Positions 1 to 6,491 of a stretch of DNA of 8,297 nucleotides are shown here, one piece after another. A program made the position numbers and the translations under genes. This stretch comes from CAYHSY01 sp964359435 (GTDB lineage: Bacteria > Patescibacteriota > Minisyncoccia > UBA6257 > JAUSGH01). The stretch is from positions 1-8,297 of the forward strand of contig CAYHSY010000040.1 in NCBI GenBank assembly GCA_964359435.1. The letters run 5' to 3'. Positions within the stretch are counted from its first letter, which is position 1. Every line of letters starts with the position of its first letter. Below the pieces are notes generated by a model. That model did not search any database. It was not told where the DNA came from and saw only the letters and a list, made by a program, of their open reading frames with translations.

Positions 1-1014
1 TTTTTCGTTCGTGACAATAACTTCCGGCGCTTTAATTTCCAAAAGTTTTTTCAAGCGATTGTTGCGGTTGATGACGCGGCGATAAAGATCGTTTAAGTCA
101 GAGGTGGCATAGCGGCCGCCATCCAACGCAACCATGGGGCGCAAATCCGGCGGAAGCACCGGCAAAACGGTCAAAATCATCCATTCCGGACGCAATGCCT
201 CCGCGAACATGGAGGAGGCCAGCTTCAAGCGGCGGGAAAGCCGCGCTTCCGTCAAGGGATCCGCCTCTTTCAATGCTTTTTTTGTTTCGGAAATAACCTT
301 TTTCAAATCCACGTCTTCTAAAATTTTACGGATAGCTTCGGCGCCGGAACCGGCCTCAAACACATCGCCGAAACGCTTGGCCAAATTATAGTATTCGGCT
401 TCGGAAAACACGTCGCCCACGGACAGTTCCTGAAGCGCGTTTTTGGCCGCCAAAAATCCGGCCTTCAAAATGTCTTTGGGTTCTTTTTTACCTTTCTGCT
501 TTTTTGATTTTTTATTTTCCTGCTCGCCCGCTTCCTCGCCGTCGGATTTTTTACGCGATTTAAATTCAGCGTCAAGATCAGCCAGGGCCCGCTTGCGATT
601 AGTTTCATTCACAGAGGTCACTATATAGGCGGCGTAGTAGAAAACTTTCTCCAATTTCTGAGACGACACCTCCAGGAGCAAGCTGATCTTGGACGGAATA
701 CTCTTCAAAAACCAGATATGCATGACCGGCGCGGCGAGAGAGATATGGCCCATGCGCTCGCGGCGGACGATGGCGCGCGTGACTTCCACGCCGCACTTAT
801 CGCACACGACATTCTTATAACGAATACGGCGATATTTGCCGCAATAACATTCCCAGTCCTTGGTGGGGCCGAAAATACGCTCGGAAAAAAGACCGTCTTT
901 TTCCGGGCGCTGGGTACGGTAATTGATGGTTTCCGGCTTAATCACTTCGCCATGCGACCAACGCAAAATATCCTCCGGGGACGCCACTCTAAGTTTTATG
1001 CCTTTGAAATCCAT
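1..1014 (-). CDS. rpoC: RNA polymerase subunit beta' (RpoC), N-terminal 338 residues, cut by window edge
   Basis: Largest subunit of bacterial RNA polymerase; with RpoB it forms the active cleft. The frame is open to position 1, so the gene is partial at its 3' end. It starts at the ATG at 1014-1012, 15 nt after the rpoB stop, with no Shine-Dalgarno sequence, so translation may depend on coupling to rpoB. Visible marks: an N-terminal segment typical of the family (RWSHGEVIKPETINYRT, residues 18-34); the zinc site C56, C58, C71, C74; RRERMGHISLA at 84-94; RPEWMILTVLPVLPPDLRP at 275-293; and GGRYATSDLNDLYRRVINRN at 299-318, which matches the strongly conserved family block just after the clamp. 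Residues about 150-181 form a charged, lysine-rich low-complexity linker between otherwise conserved segments. The catalytic NADFDGD loop lies outside the window. Identification is secure. Confidence 0.97.
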   Translation of the reverse strand, partial: MDFKGIKLRVASPEDILRWSHGEVIKPETINYRTQRPEKDGLFSERIFGPTKDWECYCGKYRRIRYKNVVCDKCGVEVTRAIVRRERMGHISLAAPVMHIWFLKSIPSKISLLLEVSSQKLEKVFYYAAYIVTSVNETNRKRALADLDAEFKSRKKSDGEEAGEQENKKSKKQKGKKEPKDILKAGFLAAKNALQELSVGDVFSEAEYYNLAKRFGDVFEAGSGAEAIRKILEDVDLKKVISETKKALKEADPLTEARLSRRLKLASSMFAEALRPEWMILTVLPVLPPDLRPMVALDGGRYATSDLNDLYRRVINRNNRLKKLLEIKAPEVIVTNEK

Positions 1015-1029
1015 AGTTTTGCGTGATGA

Positions 1030-4000
1030 TTATTTGGCCTCCGGCTCTTCGCCGTTTTTGATAATATCGACGTCAAGGCACAAGGCCTTGAGTTCAGAAA
1101 CCAGCACGTTGAAGGAAGCCGGGATGTTGGGGCTCTTGATCGGCTCGCCTTTAATGATGGCCTCGTATGCAGCGGAGCGGCCCATCACATCGTCGGATTT
1201 AATGGTGAGCATTTCTTGAAGCGTGTGAGCGGCGCCATAACCCTCGAGCGCCCAAACTTCCATTTCACCGAAGCGCTGGCCGCCGAACTGGGCCTTGCCA
1301 CCCAATGGCTGCTGGGTGATTAAGGAGTAGGGGCCGATGGAACGCATGTGAATTTTGTCTTCCACCAAATGGTTAAGTTTCATCATATAAATGACGCCTA
1401 CCGTGACCGGCTGACCGAAGGTCTCGCCGCTGCGGCCGTCATAAACCACCATCTTGCCATTTTCCGGCAAACCGGCTTTTTTGAGCTCCTGCCTGATTTC
1501 CTCTTCAGTCGCTCCGGACAAGGCCGGAGTCAGGGCGCGGTAACCTTGCGCCTGGGCGGCAAAGCCCAAATGCGTTTCCAAAATCTGACCCAGGTTCATA
1601 CGCGAAGCGACGCCCAGTGGATTCAAAACAACGTCAACCGGAGTGCCGTCAGCCAAATAAGGCATGTCTTCCACCGGACGGACCTGAGAAATAACACCCT
1701 TGTTGCCGTGACGGCCAGCCAGCTTGTCGCCGGCCATAACTTTGCGGAGCTGGGCAATTTCCACCTGAACTCTTTTGATGATGCCCGGTTCAAGTTTATC
1801 ACCGCTCTCGCGCGAGAAAACTTTGATGCCAACCACGCGGCCGGATTTGCCGTGAGGCATGGTCAAAGAAGTATCCTTGACATCACGGGCCTTTTCGCCG
1901 AAAATCGCCCGCAGCAAGCGCTCTTCGGCAGTCAACTCGCTTTCGCCCTTAGGCGAAATTTTACCGACTAAAATATCGCCGGATTTAACTTCAGCGCCGA
2001 CGCGGATAATGCCGTCTTCGTCCAAGTTGCGGAGTTTTTCCTCGGAGACATTCGGGATATCGGGAGTTGTGACTTCCGGACCGAGCTTGGTGTCACGGAC
2101 ATCGCAATAATGGTCTTCTATATGAATAGAGGTGAAAAGGTCCTGGGCCACCACGCGCTCCGAGAGAACGATGGCGTCTTCAAAATTCGCACCACCCCAA
2201 GAAACGAAAGCGACCAGGAGATTCTGGCCAAGCGCCAAAGTGCCGTGATCAGTTGCCGGACCATCGGCCAGAATGGCACCCTTCTTCACCTTATCGCCTT
2301 TCATGACCAATGGACGCTGGGAGATGCAGGTAAACTGGTTGGAACGCTTGAATTTATTAAGATTGTAGGTTTTATTGCCGGATTTTCCTTTAAAGACAAT
2401 CCTCTTAGCGTCCACATCGCCGATCTCCCCTTCTTCGGGCGCGATAACCAAATGACCGGAGTCACGCGTGGCGCGCTCTTCCATGCCGGTGCCGACATAA
2501 GGCGCCGAGGCCTTGATAGAAACGACTGCCTGGCGTTGCATGTTGGAACCCATAAGAGCGCGGTTCGCGTCATCGTGTTCCAAAAACGGAATCAGAGAAG
2601 TGGCCACGCTGATACTCTGGTTCGGGGCGACGTCTATAAAATCCACTTCATCGCGGCCGCAAAGACCCGGCTCGCCGTTAATGCGCGCCTCCACCATATC
2701 ATTCGAAATACGCCCCTTATCATCGAAAGGCGTACCGGCATGGGCGATTTTATGCCTTTCTTCCTCCAAGGCGTTCAGCCATTTCACTTCGTCCGTAATT
2801 TTTCCTTTTTTAACGACGACATAAGGCGTCTCCAAAAAACCGAATTCATTAAGACGAGCGAAGTTGGCAAGATGGCTCACCAGACCGATGTTCGCGCCTT
2901 CCGGCGTCTGAATCGGACAAATGCGCCCATAATGGGAACGGTGCACGTCCCTGACCTCAAAACCGGCGCGTTCGCGGGTCAAACCGCCGGGACCCATGGC
3001 GCTGATGCGGCGCTTGTGCTCAATTTCCGCCAACGGATTCACCTGATCCATGAACTGTGAAAGCTGGGAAGAAGAGAAAAATTCCTTAACCACGGAAATA
3101 AGCGGTCTGGCATTGATGAGTTGGGCCGGAGACAACGTATCCAAATCAAGCGTGGACATCCTGTCCTGAACAATGCGGCGCATGCGCGCCAAACCGACGC
3201 GGAGCTTATTCTGTAAAAGTTCACCCACGGGACGCACGCGACGATTACCCAAATGATCAATATCATCCGGCTCGGATGTCTGATCGTTATTGAGCCGTAT
3301 AACTTCCCTTAATATATAAACCAAATCATCGAAACCCAAAAGACGCGAATCGGCGTCTTTTTTGCCGGAGGCGCCGCCCTCGCCGGGAGACACCTTGATT
3401 TTATCCAAGTCCTTCAAGCGCTGGTTGATTTTAAAACGGCCGACTTCCGAAAGGTCGTAGCGATCCAAACGGTTAAAGGTGGCGTCGATCAAGCTCTTGG
3501 CATTTTCGGCGGTCGCCAAGTCACCCGGACGCAGACGTTTATAGATTTCCAGATAGGTCTCGTCCATGGTAGTCGCGCTCTTTTTAATTGTCTGCGGCAC
3601 ATGATGGATGACACCGTGATCGACATCGCTGAAAATCTTTACCAGATCCTCATTAGAAACACCGCCGAAGATTTTTAATAAATCAAAAGCGGAGCATTTG
3701 CGTTTGCGGTCAATCTTTACGCCGATGAAACCATCGGGGTCGGTCTCAAATTCCAACCAAGCGCCGCGATTGGGGATAATTTTCGCGCCAAAAAGTTTGC
3801 GGCCCCGCCAAACATTGCCCGTAAAATAGACACCGGAAGAACGAATAAGCTGGGAGACCACCACGCGTTCCACTCCGTTGATGATGAATGTGCCGCGATC
3901 GGTCATGACCGGGAAATCGCCGAAGTAAACTTCCTGCTCTCTTTTTATTTTGGAGCGGTTGTTGGTGAGGCGGGCCGTCACGCGGAGAGTGGCTTCGTAA

Positions 4001-4245
4001 GTTAAATCCTTGAATTTGGAATATTCTTCGTCGTACTTGGGCTCATCCAAATAAAAATCCGTAAAATGGAGTTCTAACTCTTTGCCGGAATAATCTTTAA
4101 TGGGCGAGATTTCATCCAGGAGCTCCCGGACGTCATCTTTTAAAAATCTCTTATAAGAATTAATTTGGATTTCGGCCAGGTTGGGTTGAGCGACCAACGG
4201 ACCCGGATGCGCCGAAAACGTCTTGGTGGGTAATTTGGGTAACAT
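1030..4245 (-). CDS. rpoB: RNA polymerase subunit beta (RpoB), complete, 1071 aa
   Basis: Second-largest core subunit of RNA polymerase. The N-terminal lobe includes the fork motif RGTFIINGVERVVVSQLIRS near residues 118-137. The rifampicin region is at 389-424, collinear with E. coli at an offset of 116: Q397, F398, D400, H410, R413, S415 and R424 are retained, while V402 replaces N518, M417 replaces L533 and V456 replaces I572. Active-centre residues are E689/D690 (NFEDAIV) and the lysine pair K841/K849 (DKLAGRHGNKGVIS). The C-terminus holds the conserved block GGKAQFGGQRFGEMEVWALE, the clamp-anchor region contacting RpoC. At 1071 aa it is much shorter than E. coli RpoB (1342 aa) and lacks its large inserts, as in CPR and other compact forms. 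The ATG at 4245 is the first usable start, since an in-frame TAA lies seven codons upstream. No Shine-Dalgarno sequence precedes it. rpoC follows 15 nt downstream. Confidence 0.98.
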   Translation of the reverse strand: MLPKLPTKTFSAHPGPLVAQPNLAEIQINSYKRFLKDDVRELLDEISPIKDYSGKELELHFTDFYLDEPKYDEEYSKFKDLTYEATLRVTARLTNNRSKIKREQEVYFGDFPVMTDRGTFIINGVERVVVSQLIRSSGVYFTGNVWRGRKLFGAKIIPNRGAWLEFETDPDGFIGVKIDRKRKCSAFDLLKIFGGVSNEDLVKIFSDVDHGVIHHVPQTIKKSATTMDETYLEIYKRLRPGDLATAENAKSLIDATFNRLDRYDLSEVGRFKINQRLKDLDKIKVSPGEGGASGKKDADSRLLGFDDLVYILREVIRLNNDQTSEPDDIDHLGNRRVRPVGELLQNKLRVGLARMRRIVQDRMSTLDLDTLSPAQLINARPLISVVKEFFSSSQLSQFMDQVNPLAEIEHKRRISAMGPGGLTRERAGFEVRDVHRSHYGRICPIQTPEGANIGLVSHLANFARLNEFGFLETPYVVVKKGKITDEVKWLNALEEERHKIAHAGTPFDDKGRISNDMVEARINGEPGLCGRDEVDFIDVAPNQSISVATSLIPFLEHDDANRALMGSNMQRQAVVSIKASAPYVGTGMEERATRDSGHLVIAPEEGEIGDVDAKRIVFKGKSGNKTYNLNKFKRSNQFTCISQRPLVMKGDKVKKGAILADGPATDHGTLALGQNLLVAFVSWGGANFEDAIVLSERVVAQDLFTSIHIEDHYCDVRDTKLGPEVTTPDIPNVSEEKLRNLDEDGIIRVGAEVKSGDILVGKISPKGESELTAEERLLRAIFGEKARDVKDTSLTMPHGKSGRVVGIKVFSRESGDKLEPGIIKRVQVEIAQLRKVMAGDKLAGRHGNKGVISQVRPVEDMPYLADGTPVDVVLNPLGVASRMNLGQILETHLGFAAQAQGYRALTPALSGATEEEIRQELKKAGLPENGKMVVYDGRSGETFGQPVTVGVIYMMKLNHLVEDKIHMRSIGPYSLITQQPLGGKAQFGGQRFGEMEVWALEGYGAAHTLQEMLTIKSDDVMGRSAAYEAIIKGEPIKSPNIPASFNVLVSELKALCLDVDIIKNGEEPEAK

Positions 4246-4379
4246 AACGTGGTGGAGCGTTTGTTATTTAATAATGAATAAGCACTACTTGTTCACCAGA
4301 TACTCAATCAACCAACCGACAAAAGAACAGAATGAAACTTATGTATGATACTGCCGATAAATTTCACTTAAATATATAC

Positions 4380-4426
4380 AAAAAAGCGCAAAGAAAACTC
4401 ACCCATACTTTGGGAAGCTTTCTCTG
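4380..4426 (-). terminator. Terminator-like hairpin in the rpoB leader (candidate attenuator)
   Basis: Read on the minus strand, 4426-4411 pairs with 4405-4389 over 16 base pairs (three of them G-U), with one bulged U at 4401 and a 5-nt loop at 4406-4410. Three bases (CGC) then lead into six Ts at 4385-4380. The hairpin begins about 17 nt after the predicted rpoB transcription start, and no other minus-strand gene lies upstream whose transcript would need ending here. It is therefore placed to end or pause rpoB transcription early. The stem is AT-rich in its lower half and the gap before the T run is slightly long, so its strength is uncertain. Confidence 0.45.
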
Positions 4427-4449
4427 TTAATGAAATCTATATGTTTAAG

Positions 4450-4478
4450 AGTATAGGGCATGAGGTTACCCGTGTCAA
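4450..4478 (-). promoter_or_regulatory. Sigma-70-type promoter for rpoBC
   Basis: On the minus strand, TTGACA (4478-4473) is followed after exactly 17 bases by TATACT (4455-4450). This is a perfect -35 box and a five-of-six -10 box at ideal spacing. Transcription should start near 4443, giving a leader of about 198 nt before the rpoB ATG. An inverted repeat overlaps the -35 box. Confidence 0.85.
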
Positions 4479-4501
4479 CACCCCCTCGTCTTAGGTGTTG
4501 A
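4475..4501. repeat. 8-bp inverted repeat overlapping the rpoB -35 box (candidate operator)
   Basis: TCAACACC at 4475-4482 and GGTGTTGA at 4494-4501 are perfect inverted copies separated by 11 bases, 19 bp centre to centre, or nearly two helical turns. The first arm shares four bases with the rpoB -35 hexamer. It lies upstream of the predicted start of both divergent transcripts, so it is unlikely to act as an RNA hairpin. A site for a dimeric DNA-binding regulator is the natural reading, but the regulator is unknown. Confidence 0.45.
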
Positions 4502-4543
4502 TAACTTATACAGCATAACAGACCTCCATAATAAAGTCAATAG

Positions 4544-4572
4544 TTGCGCGGGAGGCCGGGAAATGCTAAATT
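4544..4572 (+). promoter_or_regulatory. Candidate extended -10 promoter for the 4642 gene
   Basis: TTGCGC (4544-4549) is followed after 17 bases by TAAATT (4567-4572), which is preceded by TGC, an extended -10 element. The -35 box matches four of six and the -10 box four of six. The start would be near 4579, leaving a leader of about 60 nt before the GTG at 4642. Confidence 0.5.
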
Positions 4573-4629
4573 GAAGCAAGCTCTCGCCCAGTTCCGCCGT
4601 GGGGCCGGGCATCAATCAAAATCGTTTTT

Positions 4630-4636
4630 GAGGAAG
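4630..4636 (+). promoter_or_regulatory. Ribosome binding site deciding the GTG start at 4642
   Basis: GAGGAAG ends five bases before the GTG at 4642. It supports this GTG over the internal ATG codons, which would remove the signal peptide. Confidence 0.7.
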
Positions 4637-4641
4637 CTGAC

Positions 4642-5409
4642 GTGAAAAACCCCGACAACACCTTCGGTCACGATTTTGCCATCGCCCTCCTCTCCGTTTT
4701 CATCTGGTCCGCCTTGACCTTCATGTGCATAGGCGCATTCGCCGGGGAACCGACTGACAAAGAAACGCGGGCCGCAAACTTCGCCGCGCGGCGCAACACG
4801 CTGATGAACACGATGCCTTGGGAAACGCGGAGCGACCTGAACTATCTCGCGATTCTCGCCGACAAGGAACTGCTGGTCGGCGCCGGTTCCACGAGAGAGG
4901 TGGATGAAAGCGGCCGGGAATTCCAGCGGTTGTTGCGGGAATATCTTCGAATCGACGGCGAAATCGCCAAGGCCGAGAAAAACAACCTGCCCCAGAGCGA
5001 GTTGGACCGGATTGTCGAAAAATCATTGGGGGTATTTGCCCGACCAGCCAAAGAATTCAGCGCGCGAATCCGAGCCCACTTTAACTGGGTGGTACCGGAG
5101 TCCCGCCGATGGGAGTTTGTGGTGAACGATCTGTTCAAACCGCAAACATATCACAACCTCCAACTCCTCGGAATCCTGGCCGACAACAATGCCCTGCCGG
5201 AAGGCGAGGCCCAAAAGATGGATGAAAATCTGAAACGCCTCAATAACCTTTCGAGCAATATGGCGCTCGAAAGCGTCACGCCCGCGCGGAGCGAAGCTAT
5301 GGCTTCGGCTTACGCCGCGCTCCTCGCCAATCTGGAAAAAAGCATCAACGGCCTTTACCGCAATCTACCCGCTTCCCCGCGCTGGAAGGAGTGGGAAAAA
5401 ACGGAATGA
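4642..5409 (+). CDS. Exported protein with two copies of an unrecognised helical repeat (255 aa)
   Basis: Family not recognised. The start is a GTG with a good ribosome binding site. Residues 11-34 form a hydrophobic export signal ending AFA, with likely cleavage before G35. The mature part is charged and predicted mostly helical, built from two related units. Unit 1 (about 60-160) has LNYLAILAD at 66-74, D88-E89, F94 and PESRRW at 152-157. Unit 2 (about 164-252) has LQLLGILAD at 173-181, D194-E195, L200 and PASPRW at 243-248. The aspartate lies 13-14 residues after LAD and the F/L six further on in each unit. Unit 1 is about 16 residues longer between LAD and RW. The same layout recurs in the next gene (5542-6450), so the two are paralogues. 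No catalytic motif, cysteine pair or metal site stands out. The gene has its own promoter and terminator. A structural or binding role outside the membrane is inferred; nothing shows the ligand. Confidence 0.85.
   Translation: MKNPDNTFGHDFAIALLSVFIWSALTFMCIGAFAGEPTDKETRAANFAARRNTLMNTMPWETRSDLNYLAILADKELLVGAGSTREVDESGREFQRLLREYLRIDGEIAKAEKNNLPQSELDRIVEKSLGVFARPAKEFSARIRAHFNWVVPESRRWEFVVNDLFKPQTYHNLQLLGILADNNALPEGEAQKMDENLKRLNNLSSNMALESVTPARSEAMASAYAALLANLEKSINGLYRNLPASPRWKEWEKTE
4819..5397 (+). repeat. Two tandem protein repeat units within the 4642 gene
   Basis: These encode unit 1 (residues about 60-160, DNA 4819-5121) and unit 2 (about 164-252, DNA 5131-5397). The units are diverged and visible only in protein. 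Shared positions are the L-x-x-L-x-I-L-A-D motif, an acidic D-E pair 13-14 residues later, and an R-W after P-x-S-x near the unit end. Confidence 0.65.
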
Positions 5410-5423
5410 AGCGAACCGCGCAC

Positions 5424-5460
5424 CCCGCTTTGGCGACATCCGCCGGCGGGATTTTTATTT
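5424..5460 (+). terminator. Intrinsic terminator after the 4642 gene
   Basis: CCCGC (5424-5428) pairs with GCGGG (5446-5450), and GGCG (5432-5435) pairs with CGCC (5441-5444) inside it around an ACATC loop. The T-rich run ATTTTTATTT (5451-5460) follows directly. It lies 14 bases after the stop codon and separates gene 1 from the promoter of gene 2. Confidence 0.8.
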
Positions 5461-5487
5461 GACTTCAATATGATTATAAGCTAGCAT
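5459..5487 (+). promoter_or_regulatory. Promoter for the 5542 and 6492 genes
   Basis: TTGACT (5459-5464, five of six) is followed after 17 bases by TAGCAT (5482-5487, four of six). The predicted start near 5494 leaves a leader of about 48 nt. The -35 box overlaps the last two Ts of the preceding terminator, so the two transcription units abut. Confidence 0.55.
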
Positions 5488-5528
5488 GGGGATGTTCGCG
5501 GCACTTTCACATTTACCCCATTTTCAAC

Positions 5529-5534
5529 GAGGAG
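5529..5534 (+). promoter_or_regulatory. Strong ribosome binding site for the 5542 gene
   Basis: GAGGAG sits seven bases before the ATG at 5542, close to consensus in sequence and spacing. It fixes the start. Confidence 0.8.
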
Positions 5535-5541
5535 AACTGTC

Positions 5542-6450
5542 ATGTTCCAGAAAAATCGGCTGGGTCTTGCTGCTACGGTTTTCGGTATCTTCGCCATCGC
5601 CTGTGCTGACCTCTCCGCCCAGGATGACCCTGCCAAGAAAACAGAGGAGGCCAAACAGCTCGAACAGGCGCGAGAAATCTTGAAGCAAGAAGAGGCGCGG
5701 CGCATCGCCTACGAGGCATATCGAAAGGAAATCGTGGACATGCGTCCCGTCCTGGCTTGGATAGAATTGAACTTTCTGGCAGTCCTCGCAGACCACGACC
5801 GGCTCAATGAAGAAATAACCAAGGAGTTGGACGAGATAGGATCCAATTTCGTGCTGGGCAATCTCCGGCTCATGGAGGCCGCGACGCTACTCGACAAAAT
5901 CTACGGGCAGCAATCACAGGGGCCACAACAAGATCCCGCGCCCCTCGCGGATGAGATTAGTGAAGCTGCGAACATATTCAAAAGTACCGCCCTTTTCATA
6001 AAAGTCGTTTTCACCAGATTCCCTCGCGCCGATCGCTGGGGGGCTTGGGAAGAAACGCTGCGACAGGAGGGCGAAGAGTATGACTTCAAGGACCACGCCT
6101 ACAAAGAGGTGTCGCGGATGTCGCCCATGAACATCATGGCTCTCGCGGTGGATGAAGGTCTGGTCAAAAAAGAGAGCATGACGGGACTTGATGGGTTCGG
6201 ACCCATATTCGTCCAAATCCTTATCAAAACGCAACGCGGAGAAAAGGTTGGTCCGGAGATGGACGCGCAATTCAACGCGCTCTACAACACCTGGATCCAC
6301 GCTTTGAACACCATCCCCCAATCCGAACGATGGAACACTTGGAGCCAGATCCCGTGGCACGAAACATCGGCAGACACGCAAATCATGGAACGGCTCTGCG
6401 AGGAAGAACGCGCCGCGCGAGCCGTACGGGCCAAAACCGAAAAGAAGTGA
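5542..6450 (+). CDS. Exported paralogue with two copies of the same helical repeat (302 aa)
   Basis: Family not recognised. Residues 1-26 form a signal peptide (KNR, then a hydrophobic stretch, ending LSA with likely cleavage before Q27). C21 sits in AIAC, a poor lipobox, so lipoprotein processing is possible but less likely. A charged helical stretch (about 31-66) precedes unit 1 (about 70-170: LNFLAVLAD 76-84, D97-E98, F103, PRADRW 161-166, W169) and unit 2 (about 190-268: MNIMALAVD 196-204, D217, F223, PQSERW 259-264, W267). The tail (269-302) is charged and ends in lysines. The key positions and spacings match those of the 4642 product, and in both proteins unit 1 is the longer one. This suggests the unit doubled before the gene did. 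The 91-aa gene follows 41 nt downstream with no terminator between, so the two are probably co-transcribed. Role unknown; an extracytoplasmic binding or scaffold protein is inferred. Confidence 0.85.
   Translation: MFQKNRLGLAATVFGIFAIACADLSAQDDPAKKTEEAKQLEQAREILKQEEARRIAYEAYRKEIVDMRPVLAWIELNFLAVLADHDRLNEEITKELDEIGSNFVLGNLRLMEAATLLDKIYGQQSQGPQQDPAPLADEISEAANIFKSTALFIKVVFTRFPRADRWGAWEETLRQEGEEYDFKDHAYKEVSRMSPMNIMALAVDEGLVKKESMTGLDGFGPIFVQILIKTQRGEKVGPEMDAQFNALYNTWIHALNTIPQSERWNTWSQIPWHETSADTQIMERLCEEERAARAVRAKTEKK
5749..6345 (+). repeat. Two tandem protein repeat units within the 5542 gene
   Basis: These encode unit 1 (residues about 70-170, DNA 5749-6051) and unit 2 (about 190-268, DNA 6109-6345). 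Each has the LN-LA-LAD-like helix, an aspartate 13 residues later, a phenylalanine six beyond that, and a terminal R-W-x-x-W. They are homologous in layout to the two units of the preceding gene. Confidence 0.65.
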
Positions 6451-6480
6451 GGCAATCCCCCACTCCACATTCACAAAGTT

Positions 6481-6485
6481 GGGAG
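6481..6485 (+). promoter_or_regulatory. Ribosome binding site deciding the ATG at 6492
   Basis: GGGAG lies six bases before the ATG at 6492. It picks this start over an in-frame ATG at 6330, which would overlap the upstream gene by 121 bases. Confidence 0.65.
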
Positions 6486-6491
6486 TCGACC

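Larger units (their letters stand above)
4246..4641. other. Divergent intergenic region between rpoB and the exported-protein gene
   Basis: These 396 bp separate rpoB (minus) from the gene at 4642 (plus). Reading from rpoB outwards it holds an AT-rich rpoB leader of about 200 nt, a terminator-like hairpin within that leader (4380-4426), the rpoB promoter (4450-4478), an inverted repeat over its -35 element (4475-4501), and a plus-strand promoter (4544-4572) with a GC-rich 5' leader of roughly 60 nt. No convincing coding sequence, tRNA or mobile-element end was seen. A 32-codon plus-strand frame at 4332-4430 is present but has no translation signal. Confidence 0.75.

Noticed and set aside
1348..3060. 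Long plus-strand open frames opposite rpoB (207 aa at 1348-1971 and 316 aa at 2110-3060).
   Set aside because: They are antisense to highly conserved rpoB sequence, have no ribosome binding site or recognisable motif, and their composition follows from rpoB codon usage.
4332..4430. A 32-codon plus-strand frame in the intergenic region.
   Set aside because: No Shine-Dalgarno sequence or promoter, and it runs antisense through the rpoB leader hairpin.
4496..4514. DnaA-box-like sequences TTATCAACA (minus) and TTATACAGC (plus) near the rpoB promoter.
   Set aside because: One and two mismatches respectively to TTATCCACA/TTATNCACA, only two sites, and no dnaA, dnaN or box cluster in view, so an origin is not supported.
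5596..5607. Lipoprotein signal (AIAC, residues 18-21) in the 5542 product.
   Set aside because: The -3 position is A rather than L, V or I, the -2 residue is bulky, and a good signal peptidase I site (LSA before Q27) follows. It is kept only as an alternative.
5914..6474. Minus-strand open frame of 186 aa opposite the 5542 gene.
   Set aside because: The plus-strand frame has a strong ribosome binding site, signal peptide and paralogue alignment; this frame has none of these.
6330..6491. N-terminal extension of the small membrane protein to an ATG at 6330.
   Set aside because: It would overlap the upstream gene by 121 bases, the added residues are not membrane-like, and GGGAG precedes the ATG at 6492.
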